Source of the DNA: JAGWBG01 sp034421095
GTDB taxonomy: Bacteria; Chloroflexota; Dehalococcoidia; Lucifugimonadales; JAGWBF01
Assembly (NCBI GenBank): GCA_034421095.1
Contig: DAOUKR010000010.1
Coordinates: 1 to 60,506 of the forward strand
Reading direction: 5' to 3'
Length of the DNA stretch: 60,506 bases
Position 1 is the first letter of the stretch, and each line of letters opens with the position of its first letter. This document shows, one piece after another, positions 24,482 through 33,415 of this stretch. A program made the position numbers and the translations under genes. The notes under the pieces are model-generated. The model was not told the origin of the DNA. It saw only the letters and a program-made list of their open reading frames with translations, and did no database searches.

Positions 24482-25675
24482 TTACCGCAGGGGAGCGGCG
24501 TAAATCTGGCCGCCCTTGGGACAGTCGTCGCAGGGGGCCTCGGCCCACAGGGCGTTTCGGCTGCCTTCCCGAAGCAGGTTGATGCCGTCGGGGCCCAGGT
24601 TGCGGGCGTAAATCTCGCCGTAGTTGCCCACAGCCTTGATGATATCCTGCGCCACGGTCTCGCTGAGGCCCAGGCTCTCCTGGCCGAAAGAACCTTCCAG
24701 GCCGAACAGACGGTCAATGGCAGTCTCTCCCGTCGTGGCCGTGGGGACCGTGTTGGAGGTTATGCTGTAAGCCTCGGAGTAGATGAGGATGCTCATCACC
24801 GTCTTCACGATGTCGAACCACTGGTCGTCGCCATGGGGGACAACAGGACCCAGAGGCTCTTCCGATATGGTCTCAGGCAGGGTCACGTGGGCACTGGGGT
24901 CATCGAAACCGCTGCCGATGGCTGCCAACTGCGAGCGGTCGTTGGTGAAGGCGTCACACGTCCCGGCTTCATAGGCAGCCTTCACGGCGTCCGTATCCTC
25001 GAAGGTTGAGGCGGTGATGTTCAGGCCGTACTGGTTGGAGAAGTCCTGCAGGTTCAACTCCGTAGTCGTGCCCTGGGTTACGCAGACGGTGGCATCCTGC
25101 AGTTCCAGCGCGCTCTCAATGCCAGAGTCCTTCCGTACCATGAAGCCCTGGCCATCGTAGAACATGGTCTGAGCATAGTTGCCCCACTGGGCGTCGCGGG
25201 AGGTGGTCCAGGTGACGGTGCGGACCAGCATGTCAACCTCGCCGGACTGGATTGTCGGCCCACGCTCTGCGGCGCTAATCAGGCGGATTTCGATGGCGTT
25301 GGGGTCGCCCAGCACCGCAGTGGCAAGGGCGCGGCAGAGGTCTATGTCAAATCCCACGCTGTTTCCGCCGGCATCCAGGTAGCCGTATCCTGGCACGTCG
25401 TTCCGGCTGGCGCAGATGACCTTGCCACGGTCTTTCACCGCCTGAAGCCTTTCTCCTGTCGGAGTCATGGCGGCCTCGGCCATCATCTCTTTAGCCAGTT
25501 CCTCTGCGCGGGCTTCCACGTCAGCTTCAGTCAGGCCCTCGGCAGCCCTTTCCATGGCCAGTTCCTGCGCTCGCTCCTCCACGTCTTCTTCGCTCAGGCC
25601 TCCTGAACAAGCGGCAAGTATCGCAGCCACCGCTGCCAGGGCTGCAACCAGGATAAATAGTTTCTTCCTCAGCAT
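24482..25675 (-). CDS. aapJ: amino acid ABC transporter substrate-binding lipoprotein (AapJ-like)
   Basis: 397 residues. The signal peptide ends in a lipobox, LAAC, with C23 as the lipidated residue. Residues 27-70 are an unusual helical tether built from near repeats (EEDVEERAQELA, EADVEARAEELA). The binding domain begins TPTGERLQAVKDRGKVICAS and has VGFDIDLCRALATAVLGD and RTVTWTTSRDA, close to AapJ. The C-terminal RNLGPDGINLLREGSRNALW is likewise typical. First gene of the operon, with a good promoter. Confidence 0.92.
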   Translation of the reverse strand: MLRKKLFILVAALAAVAAILAACSGGLSEEDVEERAQELAMERAAEGLTEADVEARAEELAKEMMAEAAMTPTGERLQAVKDRGKVICASRNDVPGYGYLDAGGNSVGFDIDLCRALATAVLGDPNAIEIRLISAAERGPTIQSGEVDMLVRTVTWTTSRDAQWGNYAQTMFYDGQGFMVRKDSGIESALELQDATVCVTQGTTTELNLQDFSNQYGLNITASTFEDTDAVKAAYEAGTCDAFTNDRSQLAAIGSGFDDPSAHVTLPETISEEPLGPVVPHGDDQWFDIVKTVMSILIYSEAYSITSNTVPTATTGETAIDRLFGLEGSFGQESLGLSETVAQDIIKAVGNYGEIYARNLGPDGINLLREGSRNALWAEAPCDDCPKGGQIYAAPLR

Positions 25676-25746
25676 CTTCAGTACAATCCTTCCTTTCGAT
25701 TATTAGGGTTTTGACCCATGTGCTGCCTGATTAGGTGTTAGCTGTC

Positions 25747-25759
25747 GGACAGCCTGTCC
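25747..25759 (-). promoter_or_regulatory. palindromic operator candidate
   Basis: GGACAG-C-CTGTCC is a perfect 13-base palindrome that begins directly downstream of the -10 box of the amino acid ABC operon, covering the expected transcription start. That is the classical place for a repressor site. The regulator is not known. Confidence 0.5.
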
Positions 25760-25788
25760 ATTATAATAGAGTCGGTGGCCCAAGACAA
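25760..25788 (-). promoter_or_regulatory. sigma-70 promoter of the amino acid ABC operon
   Basis: On the minus strand TTGTCT (25783-25788), 17 bases, then TATAAT (25760-25765). It lies about 85 bases upstream of the binding-protein start. Confidence 0.75.
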
Positions 25789-25892
25789 GGCCCAAGATAA
25801 CCGTATACCGGCCCAAGTTTCGCAGGATTATACGCCCTTGCTATTGTGGTAATATTATCACTGAAGATTCCCAGCAGGAGGTGACCTTCCGG

Positions 25893-26771
25893 ATGACCAC
25901 TGTAGGAACAGGCAAACACACTTACAGGCTAGTCCAGGACTGGGCAAAGCTGCCCCCGGGTGAGACTTTCAGCACGGTCAGCGCCGTAGCAACCGACTCT
26001 CAGGACTTGGTATACGTCTTCCAGAGGAAAGACCCCCCTGTACTGGTCTTTGACAGGGACGGCAACTACCTCAACTCGTGGGGTCACAGCGCCATTACCA
26101 GCCCCCACGGCATATACATCGCCGACGACATCGTCTACCTGACCGACAGGGACGACTCCGTGGCCCTGAAGTATACCCTGGACGGCAAGCCCCTGCAGAT
26201 TCTGGGGCAGCGGGGAGTGCACTCGGACACGGGGTGTGAGAAACCGGGTGACCTGGTGCCCAGGTCCGCCGGCCCCTTCAACTATCTCACCGAGATGGTC
26301 CCCTCTCCATCGGGAGATATCTATATCTCCGATGGATACCGAAACGCAAGGGTACACAGATTCTCCGAAGATGGCCGGCTTATCGCATCCTGGGGCGAGC
26401 CGGGCAAGTCCGGCCCCAACCAGTTCCACCTACCCCACAGCCTCTACGTGGGCCGGGATGGGCGTGTCTACGTGTGCGACCGGGAGAACAGCCGCATCCA
26501 GGTCTTTTCCGCCGACGGCCAGTACATCACCATGTGGACCAGCGTGCAGCGACCCACCGACATCTCCGTTGACGGAGAAGGAGTCTTCTACGTCAGCCAA
26601 CTGGCAACCGACAACGCGCCGCCACGTATCAGCGTGCTGGATGGGAACGGGAACGTGCTGGCACAATGGGACTCTCGCTCTGCCCACGGCCTGTGGGTGG
26701 ACTCCCGCGGAGACATCTATCTGGCTCTAACCGGCGACATGAGCGTGGACAAGTACGTTCGCCAGGGGTAG
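25893..26771 (+). CDS. NHL-repeat / six-bladed beta-propeller protein
   Basis: 292 residues from the ATG at 25893, 8 bases after AGGAGGTGA. Repeated blades with V-x-D and GxxxVYVxD patterns are visible: VLVFDRDGNYLNSWG, GDIYISDGYRNARVHRFSEDGRLIASWG, and GRVYVCDRENSRIQVFSADGQY. This matches peptidyl-alpha-hydroxyglycine alpha-amidating lyase-like or NHL propellers. No signal peptide is seen, so the location is cytoplasmic. It lies 42 bases before fhs on the same strand. Function open. Confidence 0.82.
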   Translation: MTTVGTGKHTYRLVQDWAKLPPGETFSTVSAVATDSQDLVYVFQRKDPPVLVFDRDGNYLNSWGHSAITSPHGIYIADDIVYLTDRDDSVALKYTLDGKPLQILGQRGVHSDTGCEKPGDLVPRSAGPFNYLTEMVPSPSGDIYISDGYRNARVHRFSEDGRLIASWGEPGKSGPNQFHLPHSLYVGRDGRVYVCDRENSRIQVFSADGQYITMWTSVQRPTDISVDGEGVFYVSQLATDNAPPRISVLDGNGNVLAQWDSRSAHGLWVDSRGDIYLALTGDMSVDKYVRQG

Positions 26772-26813
26772 AAAGCTACCGTCCCCCGACGGCTGAACCT
26801 TTGGAGGTGTCCA

Positions 26814-28442
26814 GTGCGGCCCATCGTTGAAGTAGCCGGAGATATGGGGCTCCCTGCTGACGCATTGGAGCCTTACGGGCGATACAAAGCCAAGGTACCC
26901 CTTGATGCCTTTCCAAATGGGGATACCCGGGGCCAACTTGTGGTGGTGACTGCCATGACCCCCACGCCTATGGGAGAGGGTAAGACCACAACGGCCATAG
27001 GGCTGGCCCAGGGGTTGGCGCTTCTGGGGAGGCGGCCGGTGCTGACGCTAAGGGAGCCGTCCCTGGGGCCGGTTTTTGGGATAAAGGGCGGAGGCACAGG
27101 CGGAGGACGGTCCCGGGTCATGCCCGATACGGAAATCAACCTGCATTTCACGGGAGATGCCCACGCCGTGGCCGCCGCCCACAACCTCCTGGCTGCCATA
27201 ACCGAGGCCGCCGTGCACCACCGGACGATGCCCGGTCTGGACGCCTCGGGGATTGAGTGGCGGCGAGTCACCAACGTGGGGGACCGGTCCCTGCGGAGTA
27301 TCGTCACCGGCCTGGGCGGGAGGGGGAACGGCCCCGTCCGTGATTCGGGCTTCGACATTGACGCCGCCTCTGAAATCATGGCTGTGTTGTCCCTGTCCAC
27401 CGGCTACGACGATTTGAGGGACAGGCTGGGCCGCCTGCTGGTGGGCTATTCCAGGGATGGGGACCCTGTTGCGGCGTCCGACCTGAACGTCGTAGGCTCC
27501 ATGATGGCCTTGTTGAAGGACGCCCTGAAACCCAATCTGGCGCAGACCGAGGAGGGACAGCCGGCCCTGGTGCATACCGGGCCTTTTGGCAACATCGCCC
27601 ACGGATCCAGTTCCATACTGGCGGACCGTCTGGCCCTGAACTGTGGCGACATCGTGGTGACGGAAGCAGGCTTCGCCACCGACCTGGGCTTTGAGAAGTT
27701 CGTACACATCAAGACTCGCTCAGGTGGTACCCCGCCTGCCGCCGCGGTGGTGGTGGTGACAGTGCGGGCCTTGAAATGGCATGGGGGCGTCCCTGTCAGG
27801 GAGCTTGGCAACGCCAATCTGGATGGGCTTTCCAGGGGCATGGGCAACATGGAACACTCCATCGGCATAGTCCGGCACTTTGGCCTGCCGGCGGTGGTAG
27901 CCATCAACCGCTTCCCGGACGACCGGCCCGATGAGATAGAAGCCGTCAAGCGGGCTGCCCTGGACGCCGGCGCCCACGCCGTGGCCGAGAGCCACGCCTT
28001 CGCCAGTGGGGGCGCCGGGTCGACGGAGTTGGCCGAGGCCGTCATATCGGCCTGCAAAGAGCCGTCCCAACTACGTTACCTCTACCCCCTGGAAGCTACC
28101 ATACAGGAAAAGGTGGATATACTTGCCCGTCAGATATACGGGGCCGGGGACGTAAGCTGGGAGAGGAGCGCTCTACGCCAGGCCCGACGATATGCAGAGC
28201 TGGGCTGGGGCAATCTGCCGATTTGCATAGCCAAGACCAATCTTTCCATATCAGCCGACCCCAAGCTGCTGGGTCGCCCCCTGGGCCATACGTTTCCGGT
28301 CACAGGGATACGCATATCTCTGGGGGCCGGGTTCGTTTATCCCCTGGCCGGAGAAATAAACACCTTGCCGGGCCTGCCGCGCACGCCCAACGCTTTCAGG
28401 ATTGACGTTGATGAGGTGGGGAACGTGGTCGGGCTGCTCTAG
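26814..28442 (+). CDS. fhs: formate--tetrahydrofolate ligase
   Basis: 542 residues from a GTG at 26814 with TTGGAGGTG upstream. The ATP loop is PTPMGEGKTTT; further family motifs are LREPSLGPVFGIKGGG, DTEINLHFTGD, GGTPPAAAVVVVTVRALKWH and VAINRFPDD. It makes 10-formyl-THF from formate, THF and ATP in one-carbon metabolism. It is slightly shorter than the usual 555-560 residues but shows no missing motif. No other Wood-Ljungdahl genes are in the window, so a biosynthetic or C1-oxidation role is more likely than acetogenesis. Confidence 0.95.
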   Translation: MRPIVEVAGDMGLPADALEPYGRYKAKVPLDAFPNGDTRGQLVVVTAMTPTPMGEGKTTTAIGLAQGLALLGRRPVLTLREPSLGPVFGIKGGGTGGGRSRVMPDTEINLHFTGDAHAVAAAHNLLAAITEAAVHHRTMPGLDASGIEWRRVTNVGDRSLRSIVTGLGGRGNGPVRDSGFDIDAASEIMAVLSLSTGYDDLRDRLGRLLVGYSRDGDPVAASDLNVVGSMMALLKDALKPNLAQTEEGQPALVHTGPFGNIAHGSSSILADRLALNCGDIVVTEAGFATDLGFEKFVHIKTRSGGTPPAAAVVVVTVRALKWHGGVPVRELGNANLDGLSRGMGNMEHSIGIVRHFGLPAVVAINRFPDDRPDEIEAVKRAALDAGAHAVAESHAFASGGAGSTELAEAVISACKEPSQLRYLYPLEATIQEKVDILARQIYGAGDVSWERSALRQARRYAELGWGNLPICIAKTNLSISADPKLLGRPLGHTFPVTGIRISLGAGFVYPLAGEINTLPGLPRTPNAFRIDVDEVGNVVGLL

Positions 28443-28496
28443 TGTAGAGACCCCGTCAAACGCCAAGAGGGTGTTTCTAAAGTGGCGTCTAAGCCT

Positions 28497-28571
28497 CCTC
28501 TCCCTTGACGGGAGAGGATTGAGGTGAGGGTGATACCCGTCATCCCAGCCTTCTCCCGCAAGGGGAGAAGG
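28497..28571. repeat. double-hairpin intergenic repeat
   Basis: Two hairpins lie between fhs and the convergent antiporter gene. CCTCTCCC/GGGAGAGG surrounds TTGAC (28497-28517), and CCTTCTCCC/GGGAGAAGG surrounds GCAAG (28549-28571). An outer match exists between GTGTTT near 28471 and AAACAC near 28580. The spacer has TGAGGTGAGGGTG. This is a well-known style of interspersed repeat in bacterial genomes. It could also terminate both convergent transcripts. Confidence 0.6.
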
Positions 28572-28588
28572 GGCTTTTCAAACACCAT

Positions 28589-30478
28589 CTAGCTTCGGGT
28601 GTCGGAGGGCGTATCGTCCGTCGGCTGCTCCACCAATTCCGTCTCGCTGCCAGGGCCATCGGAAGAAAGCTCATCAATGGCTTCGGAGGATGAGGGACCC
28701 TCGCTCTCAGCCCCTGGACCCAAGCCTTCTGCCGGATTTTCGGGAGGAAGCACATCCGCTGTTTCTGCATCCGTTCCAAATCTGACTTGCTCGCGGAGGC
28801 GACTCACCAGAAGGTCGACTTCGCCCGGTTCGGGAAGGTAGCGCCGGAGGGAGTAGCGCAGCATCTCCAGGCCGGCCTCCATCTCGGGCCATACCACCTC
28901 CTGAACACCCAATTCCCGGAGTCTCTCACCGACCTCGCGGGAGTGGACCCGCGCCACTATGTCCAGATTGGGGTTCAATCTGAGGGCATTCTGGGCGCTG
29001 ACGAAGCCGGTGACCGGGTTGGTGGTGCAGATGACCATTACCCGCGCATACCTGATGCGGGCCGCCTCGAGGACCGTCTCGCTGCTGCTGGAGCCGTTGA
29101 TGCTGTACTGCTGGCGCCCTCGAAACCGAGTTGCCCGGTGGGGGTCCAGGTCTATGGCGACAAAGGGCACGATGTTCTCGTTTAGCGTATCGGCCACCAG
29201 AGACCCAACGCGGCCCAACCCGCATATCACGACGTGGCCGCGCAGTTGGGACCTTCGCTCCTCGGACCTGTCGTCGCCCAGACGGTAGGGACGCAGGATG
29301 TGGACTCGCTGGCCAAGCCCTGTGACCAGGCGTGTACCGCCGGCAATAATCCACGGGGTCAGTGCCATGGTCAACACCGCCGAGACAACTATCAACGACA
29401 GGAATTCCTGGTCTACAATGGCCAGGGTAGTGGCGGAGTCGGTCAGGATGAAGCTGAACTCCCCCACCTGGCCCAGTCCCAGCCCTGCGAGGAGGGCAGT
29501 GTGGGGCAGATAACCGAAGCTGCGTGTCATAACCGAGGTGAGGGCAAACTTCACAAAAATGGCTATTGCGACCACCGCCAGAACGATGTCATAGTTCTCC
29601 ACCAGGAATGAGGGGTCGGTCAGCATCCCCAGGGACACGAAGAACAGGGCGGCAAAGGTGTCCCGGAGAGGGACAACCTCTGAAAGCACCCTGCGGCCAA
29701 AGTCCGATTCGCTGAGCACCAGGCCGGCCACGAAAGCGCCCAGAGCGGCGGAGAGGTCCACCATCTGGGTTATGGCTGCGGCGGCGAAGGTGATGGCTAC
29801 CGTGGCCAATATGAAAATCTCTCGCGAGCCCAGGTGGGCCACCCTGCCCAGAAGCCATGGAATGACCTTGACGCCAAGGGCAGCTATAAGCCCCAATATG
29901 ACTATCGCCTTGAGTATCCCCAGGCCGAGGTCGGCCAGGTCCAGCCCGACTCCCTGGCTGCTCAACGCGGGCAGTATGGCAATCATGGGAATGAAAGCCA
30001 GGTCCTGGACGAGGAGGATTCCGGTAACCACACGCCCATGCACGGTGCTCAGATCGCCCCTGTCGGTAAGGGTCTTGAGAACGACCATGGTGCTGCTGAG
30101 GGATACCACCATCCCGAAGACGAAGGCCTGCTCCGGGGTCCACCCGAACAGTTGGACTCCGATGAGGTAGCCGATGGCGCTGGTCCCGACGATTTGGGCG
30201 ACACCGCCCAGGACAACGACCTTTCCCATCCGGCGGAGGTCGCGAAAGGAGACTTCAATCCCAACGGCGAACAGGAGAAGGATGACGCCAAACTCGGCCA
30301 GGACGGTTACCTCTTCAACGTTGCCGATCACCGCCAGCGCGTGGGGGCCGATGAGCATACCTACGGCCAGGTAACCCAGAAGTATGGGGAGCCTCAGGGT
30401 CTGCGCCACCATCCCACCCAGAAAGGCGCCCACAAATATGATGACAATGTCTGTAAAGAGTTCGCCTTCGATATGCAC
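28589..30478 (-). CDS. CPA2-family cation:proton antiporter with TrkA-N domain
   Basis: 629 residues. The N-terminal 380 hold about 12 membrane helices with a Na+/H+ exchanger fold (LLGYLAVGMLIGPHAL, ALGAFVAGLVLSESDFG). Residues 410-530 form a Rossmann TrkA-N/RCK domain (HVVICGLGRVGSLVADTL) that binds nucleotides. The C-terminal 70 residues are acidic and Ser/Pro rich. This is the KefB/KefC layout, K+ or Na+ efflux coupled to protons. No KefF/KefG partner is encoded nearby. It is divergent from the MFS gene at 30727. Confidence 0.9.
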   Translation of the reverse strand: MHIEGELFTDIVIIFVGAFLGGMVAQTLRLPILLGYLAVGMLIGPHALAVIGNVEEVTVLAEFGVILLLFAVGIEVSFRDLRRMGKVVVLGGVAQIVGTSAIGYLIGVQLFGWTPEQAFVFGMVVSLSSTMVVLKTLTDRGDLSTVHGRVVTGILLVQDLAFIPMIAILPALSSQGVGLDLADLGLGILKAIVILGLIAALGVKVIPWLLGRVAHLGSREIFILATVAITFAAAAITQMVDLSAALGAFVAGLVLSESDFGRRVLSEVVPLRDTFAALFFVSLGMLTDPSFLVENYDIVLAVVAIAIFVKFALTSVMTRSFGYLPHTALLAGLGLGQVGEFSFILTDSATTLAIVDQEFLSLIVVSAVLTMALTPWIIAGGTRLVTGLGQRVHILRPYRLGDDRSEERRSQLRGHVVICGLGRVGSLVADTLNENIVPFVAIDLDPHRATRFRGRQQYSINGSSSSETVLEAARIRYARVMVICTTNPVTGFVSAQNALRLNPNLDIVARVHSREVGERLRELGVQEVVWPEMEAGLEMLRYSLRRYLPEPGEVDLLVSRLREQVRFGTDAETADVLPPENPAEGLGPGAESEGPSSSEAIDELSSDGPGSETELVEQPTDDTPSDTRS

Positions 30479-30726
30479 GACGGGTTATCTCTCCACGCCG
30501 GTCGGTGAAGCCGGTAGGGGTAGTTATCGAGGAGCCTGAGTTTTTCCCGCTTTAGTATTGGTATGTTAACAGGATACGTCGTAGTCGGACAAGTGTAGCA
30601 ACAGCCGACTATCGGCCAAAGACGCAACTCCAGGATGCGGGCCACAAGACAAAAGGGAAGGGGTAGGATTATCATTGTAGGCGGATATACGCCCCCAAAA
30701 TATATTTCCAAGGCGGTCTCACTCCC

Positions 30727-32013
30727 GTGACTCGGAAACCCCTGTTCTATGGCTGGGTAATCGTCGCCACCATGTTCGTCATCAACTTTGTCACAATGGC
30801 GACGGGTACCCTCAACTTCGGGCTTTTCGTTCTGCCAATGGGCGATGCTCTGAACATGTCCCGCAGCCAGTTCGGTTGGGCACAGACGACCCGGGGACTG
30901 GCAGCCGGGCTATCCAGCTTTGTCATCGGCCGGCTGGTGGACCGCTACGGCCCTCGGGTCCTCATCGTGGCCACTGCCGTGATCATCGGGGTTTGTCTGT
31001 TGGGTATCGGGCGCGTCAACTCATACTGGCAGTTCATGCTGCTCTTTGGAATCATTGGCATCACCGGCCTGACCGCTCCCAACAGCCTCATCACCTCGGT
31101 GCCCGTAGCCAAGTGGTTCCTGCGGCGACGAGGTCGGGCGCTGGCGATGGCGACGGCGGGCCTGGGACTCGGCGGGGTGGCCCTCGTGCCCATCACCCAG
31201 GTCTTGATTGACCACCTGGGTTGGCGAGGGGCCTGGATGGTCCTGGCAATCACCTTCATGGCAGTTGCCATCCCCCTGGCTGCCCTCTTTCTGCGTCGCC
31301 AGCCGGAGGACATGGGCCTGACCGTTGATGGCGACCCGGTGGAGTACATACCCGACAGTCCTGCATCCCCCAGGCGGCCGGATGCGCCGGACCCGGAAGC
31401 AACGTGGACCGTGAGTGAGGCACTGGGCACCAGTACCTTCTGGAAGCTTATGCTGGTATTTGGACTGGCCGGAGTAGCCCAGGGCGGAGCGAGCTTCCAC
31501 CGGATTCCCTACTGGATTGAGCGGGGTTTCGATGCCCAGCTGGTGTCCTTTTCCTTCTCCGCCGATGCCGGAGGGGCGGCACTCATGGCCTTGATTACTG
31601 GGTTGCTGGTGGAGCGGTTTCCCGTGCGCTTCGTAGCCATGGCCTCCTACCTGGGGTTCGTTCTGGCCATAGGGCTGATGCTGGTTGGCAGCAACGAGTT
31701 CTACATGTTCGGCTCCACCATCACCTTCGGGATTTCGGTGGGTGCCGGCATGATTGTCCACTCCTACATCTTCGCCGCCTACTATGGTCGTGCCTTTCTG
31801 GGGGCGATTCGTGGAATCGTGCTGCCGATAGTCCTTCTCACCGCCGGCGTTGGGTCGCCCCTGGTTGGCTATATGCGAGACAGCACCGACTCCTACATCT
31901 CTTCCTGGTGGATGATTCTGGCCCTGTACCTGGCCAGCGCAGCCATAATGGCGACCATCGGGCCTCCGATGCGCAGGCGGGAGGGGTCCCGCCTCCCCCC
32001 GAAGGACTCTTGA
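30727..32013 (+). CDS. MFS transporter, monocarboxylate/OFA-like
   Basis: 428 residues from a GTG at 30727. The N-terminus FYGWVIVATMFVINFVTMA and the loop VDRYGPRVLIV are typical of the oxalate:formate antiporter/monocarboxylate branch. About 12 helices with a central hydrophilic loop (PDAPDPEATWTVSEAL) are present. The substrate may be an organic acid, by family resemblance only. It is not closely related to the two MFS_3 exporters. Confidence 0.82.
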   Translation: MTRKPLFYGWVIVATMFVINFVTMATGTLNFGLFVLPMGDALNMSRSQFGWAQTTRGLAAGLSSFVIGRLVDRYGPRVLIVATAVIIGVCLLGIGRVNSYWQFMLLFGIIGITGLTAPNSLITSVPVAKWFLRRRGRALAMATAGLGLGGVALVPITQVLIDHLGWRGAWMVLAITFMAVAIPLAALFLRRQPEDMGLTVDGDPVEYIPDSPASPRRPDAPDPEATWTVSEALGTSTFWKLMLVFGLAGVAQGGASFHRIPYWIERGFDAQLVSFSFSADAGGAALMALITGLLVERFPVRFVAMASYLGFVLAIGLMLVGSNEFYMFGSTITFGISVGAGMIVHSYIFAAYYGRAFLGAIRGIVLPIVLLTAGVGSPLVGYMRDSTDSYISSWWMILALYLASAAIMATIGPPMRRREGSRLPPKDS

Positions 32014-32077
32014 AAAAGCCCTGCATTTCTCTACGGCGAGTCTTCGACCCGCCCCTGGTCTTCGCTAAGGCAGGCTG

Positions 32078-32119
32078 TTCCGGCCCCGTATCAAGTACGG
32101 GGCAGGCTTTGAGCCGGAA
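32078..32119. repeat. nested inverted repeat
   Basis: GCCCCGTA (32083-32090), loop TCAAG, then TACGGGGC (32096-32103) form the inner hairpin; TTCCGG (32078-32083) and CCGGAA (32114-32119) enclose it. It is part of a 396-base gene-free stretch (32014-32409) between an MFS and an LLM gene. Confidence 0.55.
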
Positions 32120-32258
32120 TCCACCCATCCTTGTCTGTGGGCAGAGGCAGGGAAACTAAAGGACCCCCTGGATACTGGCACGCCAAAGGCGCATCCACGA
32201 CTTTCGCCAGTATGACGGGTTGGCGTATCGCCGTTTTCGCTTGTTCAGAGCTTTCTTG

Positions 32259-32300
32259 GATTCCTTCCGCCTCCGGCGGACTCCGCTCCCCGGAATGACA
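32259..32300. repeat. GGAATGACA-type interspersed repeat
   Basis: TCCGCC-TCC-GGCGGA (32266-32280) sits between GATTCC and GGAATGACA. The inner hairpin and the flanking GGAATGACA resemble the better preserved copy at 15339-15395. The rest of the 396-base gap holds no ORF I can support. Confidence 0.55.
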
Positions 32301-32409
32301 GGAAATGGAAAAGCTATGATGTGGGTGGAGGATGAGTCTGGCATCGGACGCCCTGTCGTGCTAGACTAATGTGAGTGCTTTACAGGCAACGGGAAAGAGG
32401 GGTCGAAGG

Positions 32410-33357
32410 ATGAGCGAAAAGACGGTTGGAGTGGCCATAAGCGGCAACAGGGCAGATGAGGTCCTGGCCGGAATTGATCGTGCTGAGGAGTTGGGCATCC
32501 ACGCTGCGTGGATGACAACAGGTGGGGCACGCCTTGACAGCCTCACAACCTTTGCGGCTGCTGCAGGCCGGACCCGGCGAATCAAGCTTGGGACATCCAT
32601 AGTTCCTACTTACCCGCGCCATCCCCTGGTAATGGCGCAGCAGGTGCAGGTGATAGCCCACCTGGCCCCCGGACGTTTCCGCTTGGGCATCGGGCCCAGC
32701 CATCGCCCCAGCATGGAGGCCATGGGGATGGACTTCCATTCGCCACTGGGGCATCTGAGAGAGTACGTGCAGATATTGAAGGCGTTGTTGCAGCAGGGTA
32801 AGGTGGACTTCAGCGGCACCCATTACGAGGCCCATGATACCATCTTCGAGCCGGTTGACGTGCCTGTCATGGCCTCAGCCCTCAGACGCGGTTCCTTTGA
32901 GCTATGCGGGGCCGAGGCCGACGGGGCCATAAGCTGGATATGCCCTGGAGAGTACCTCAGAGACGAGGGCCTCCCGGCCTTGAAAGCCGGTGCGGACAAG
33001 GCCGGACGACCTGTGCCGCCCCTTATTGCCCATGCTCCCGTGTGCGTACACACCAACGCCGACGAGGTACGAGCCGGCGTGAGAGCACAGATTATGAACC
33101 CGAGACTGCCCTTCTACCAGCGTATGCTGAGGGACGCGGGCTTCCCGGAGGCCAGGGACGGCTCGTGGAGCGACCCCATGATAGACGCGGTCGTCTTCTG
33201 GGGCGATGAAGACCGGGTATCGGAGAGGTTGAAGGAGCTATTCTCCTTCGGGGCCACCGAGGTCCTGGTGTCGCCCATCTCTGCGGGCGCAGACAGGGCG
33301 GCTTCGATAGACCGCACCATGCGCCTGCTGGGTCAGGTGGCTCAGACGGTGAGCTAG
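32410..33357 (+). CDS. LLM-class flavin/F420-dependent oxidoreductase
   Basis: 315 residues from the ATG at 32410, with GAGGGG upstream. Luciferase-like barrel motifs include GVAISGNRADEVLAGIDRAEE, whose core is AGIDRAEELGIHAAW, then RRIKLGTSIVPTYPRHPLVMA, and GRFRLGIGPSHRPSMEAMG. The style TSIVPTYPRHP is typical of the F420-dependent or FMNH2-using branch. Substrate unknown. It is followed after 58 bases by another LLM gene on the same strand. Confidence 0.9.
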   Translation: MSEKTVGVAISGNRADEVLAGIDRAEELGIHAAWMTTGGARLDSLTTFAAAAGRTRRIKLGTSIVPTYPRHPLVMAQQVQVIAHLAPGRFRLGIGPSHRPSMEAMGMDFHSPLGHLREYVQILKALLQQGKVDFSGTHYEAHDTIFEPVDVPVMASALRRGSFELCGAEADGAISWICPGEYLRDEGLPALKAGADKAGRPVPPLIAHAPVCVHTNADEVRAGVRAQIMNPRLPFYQRMLRDAGFPEARDGSWSDPMIDAVVFWGDEDRVSERLKELFSFGATEVLVSPISAGADRAASIDRTMRLLGQVAQTVS

Positions 33358-33415
33358 GGCCAGGGGCGCTCTCCACAAATTCCCTGTATCCCCTATACCA
33401 ATGAGGAGGGGCCAA

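Noticed and set aside
26772..26813. Riboswitch before fhs
   Set aside because: The gap is only 42 bases and lies inside a probable operon.
28497..28571. CRISPR array
   Set aside because: Only two unlike hairpins, no regular spacers, and no cas genes in the window.
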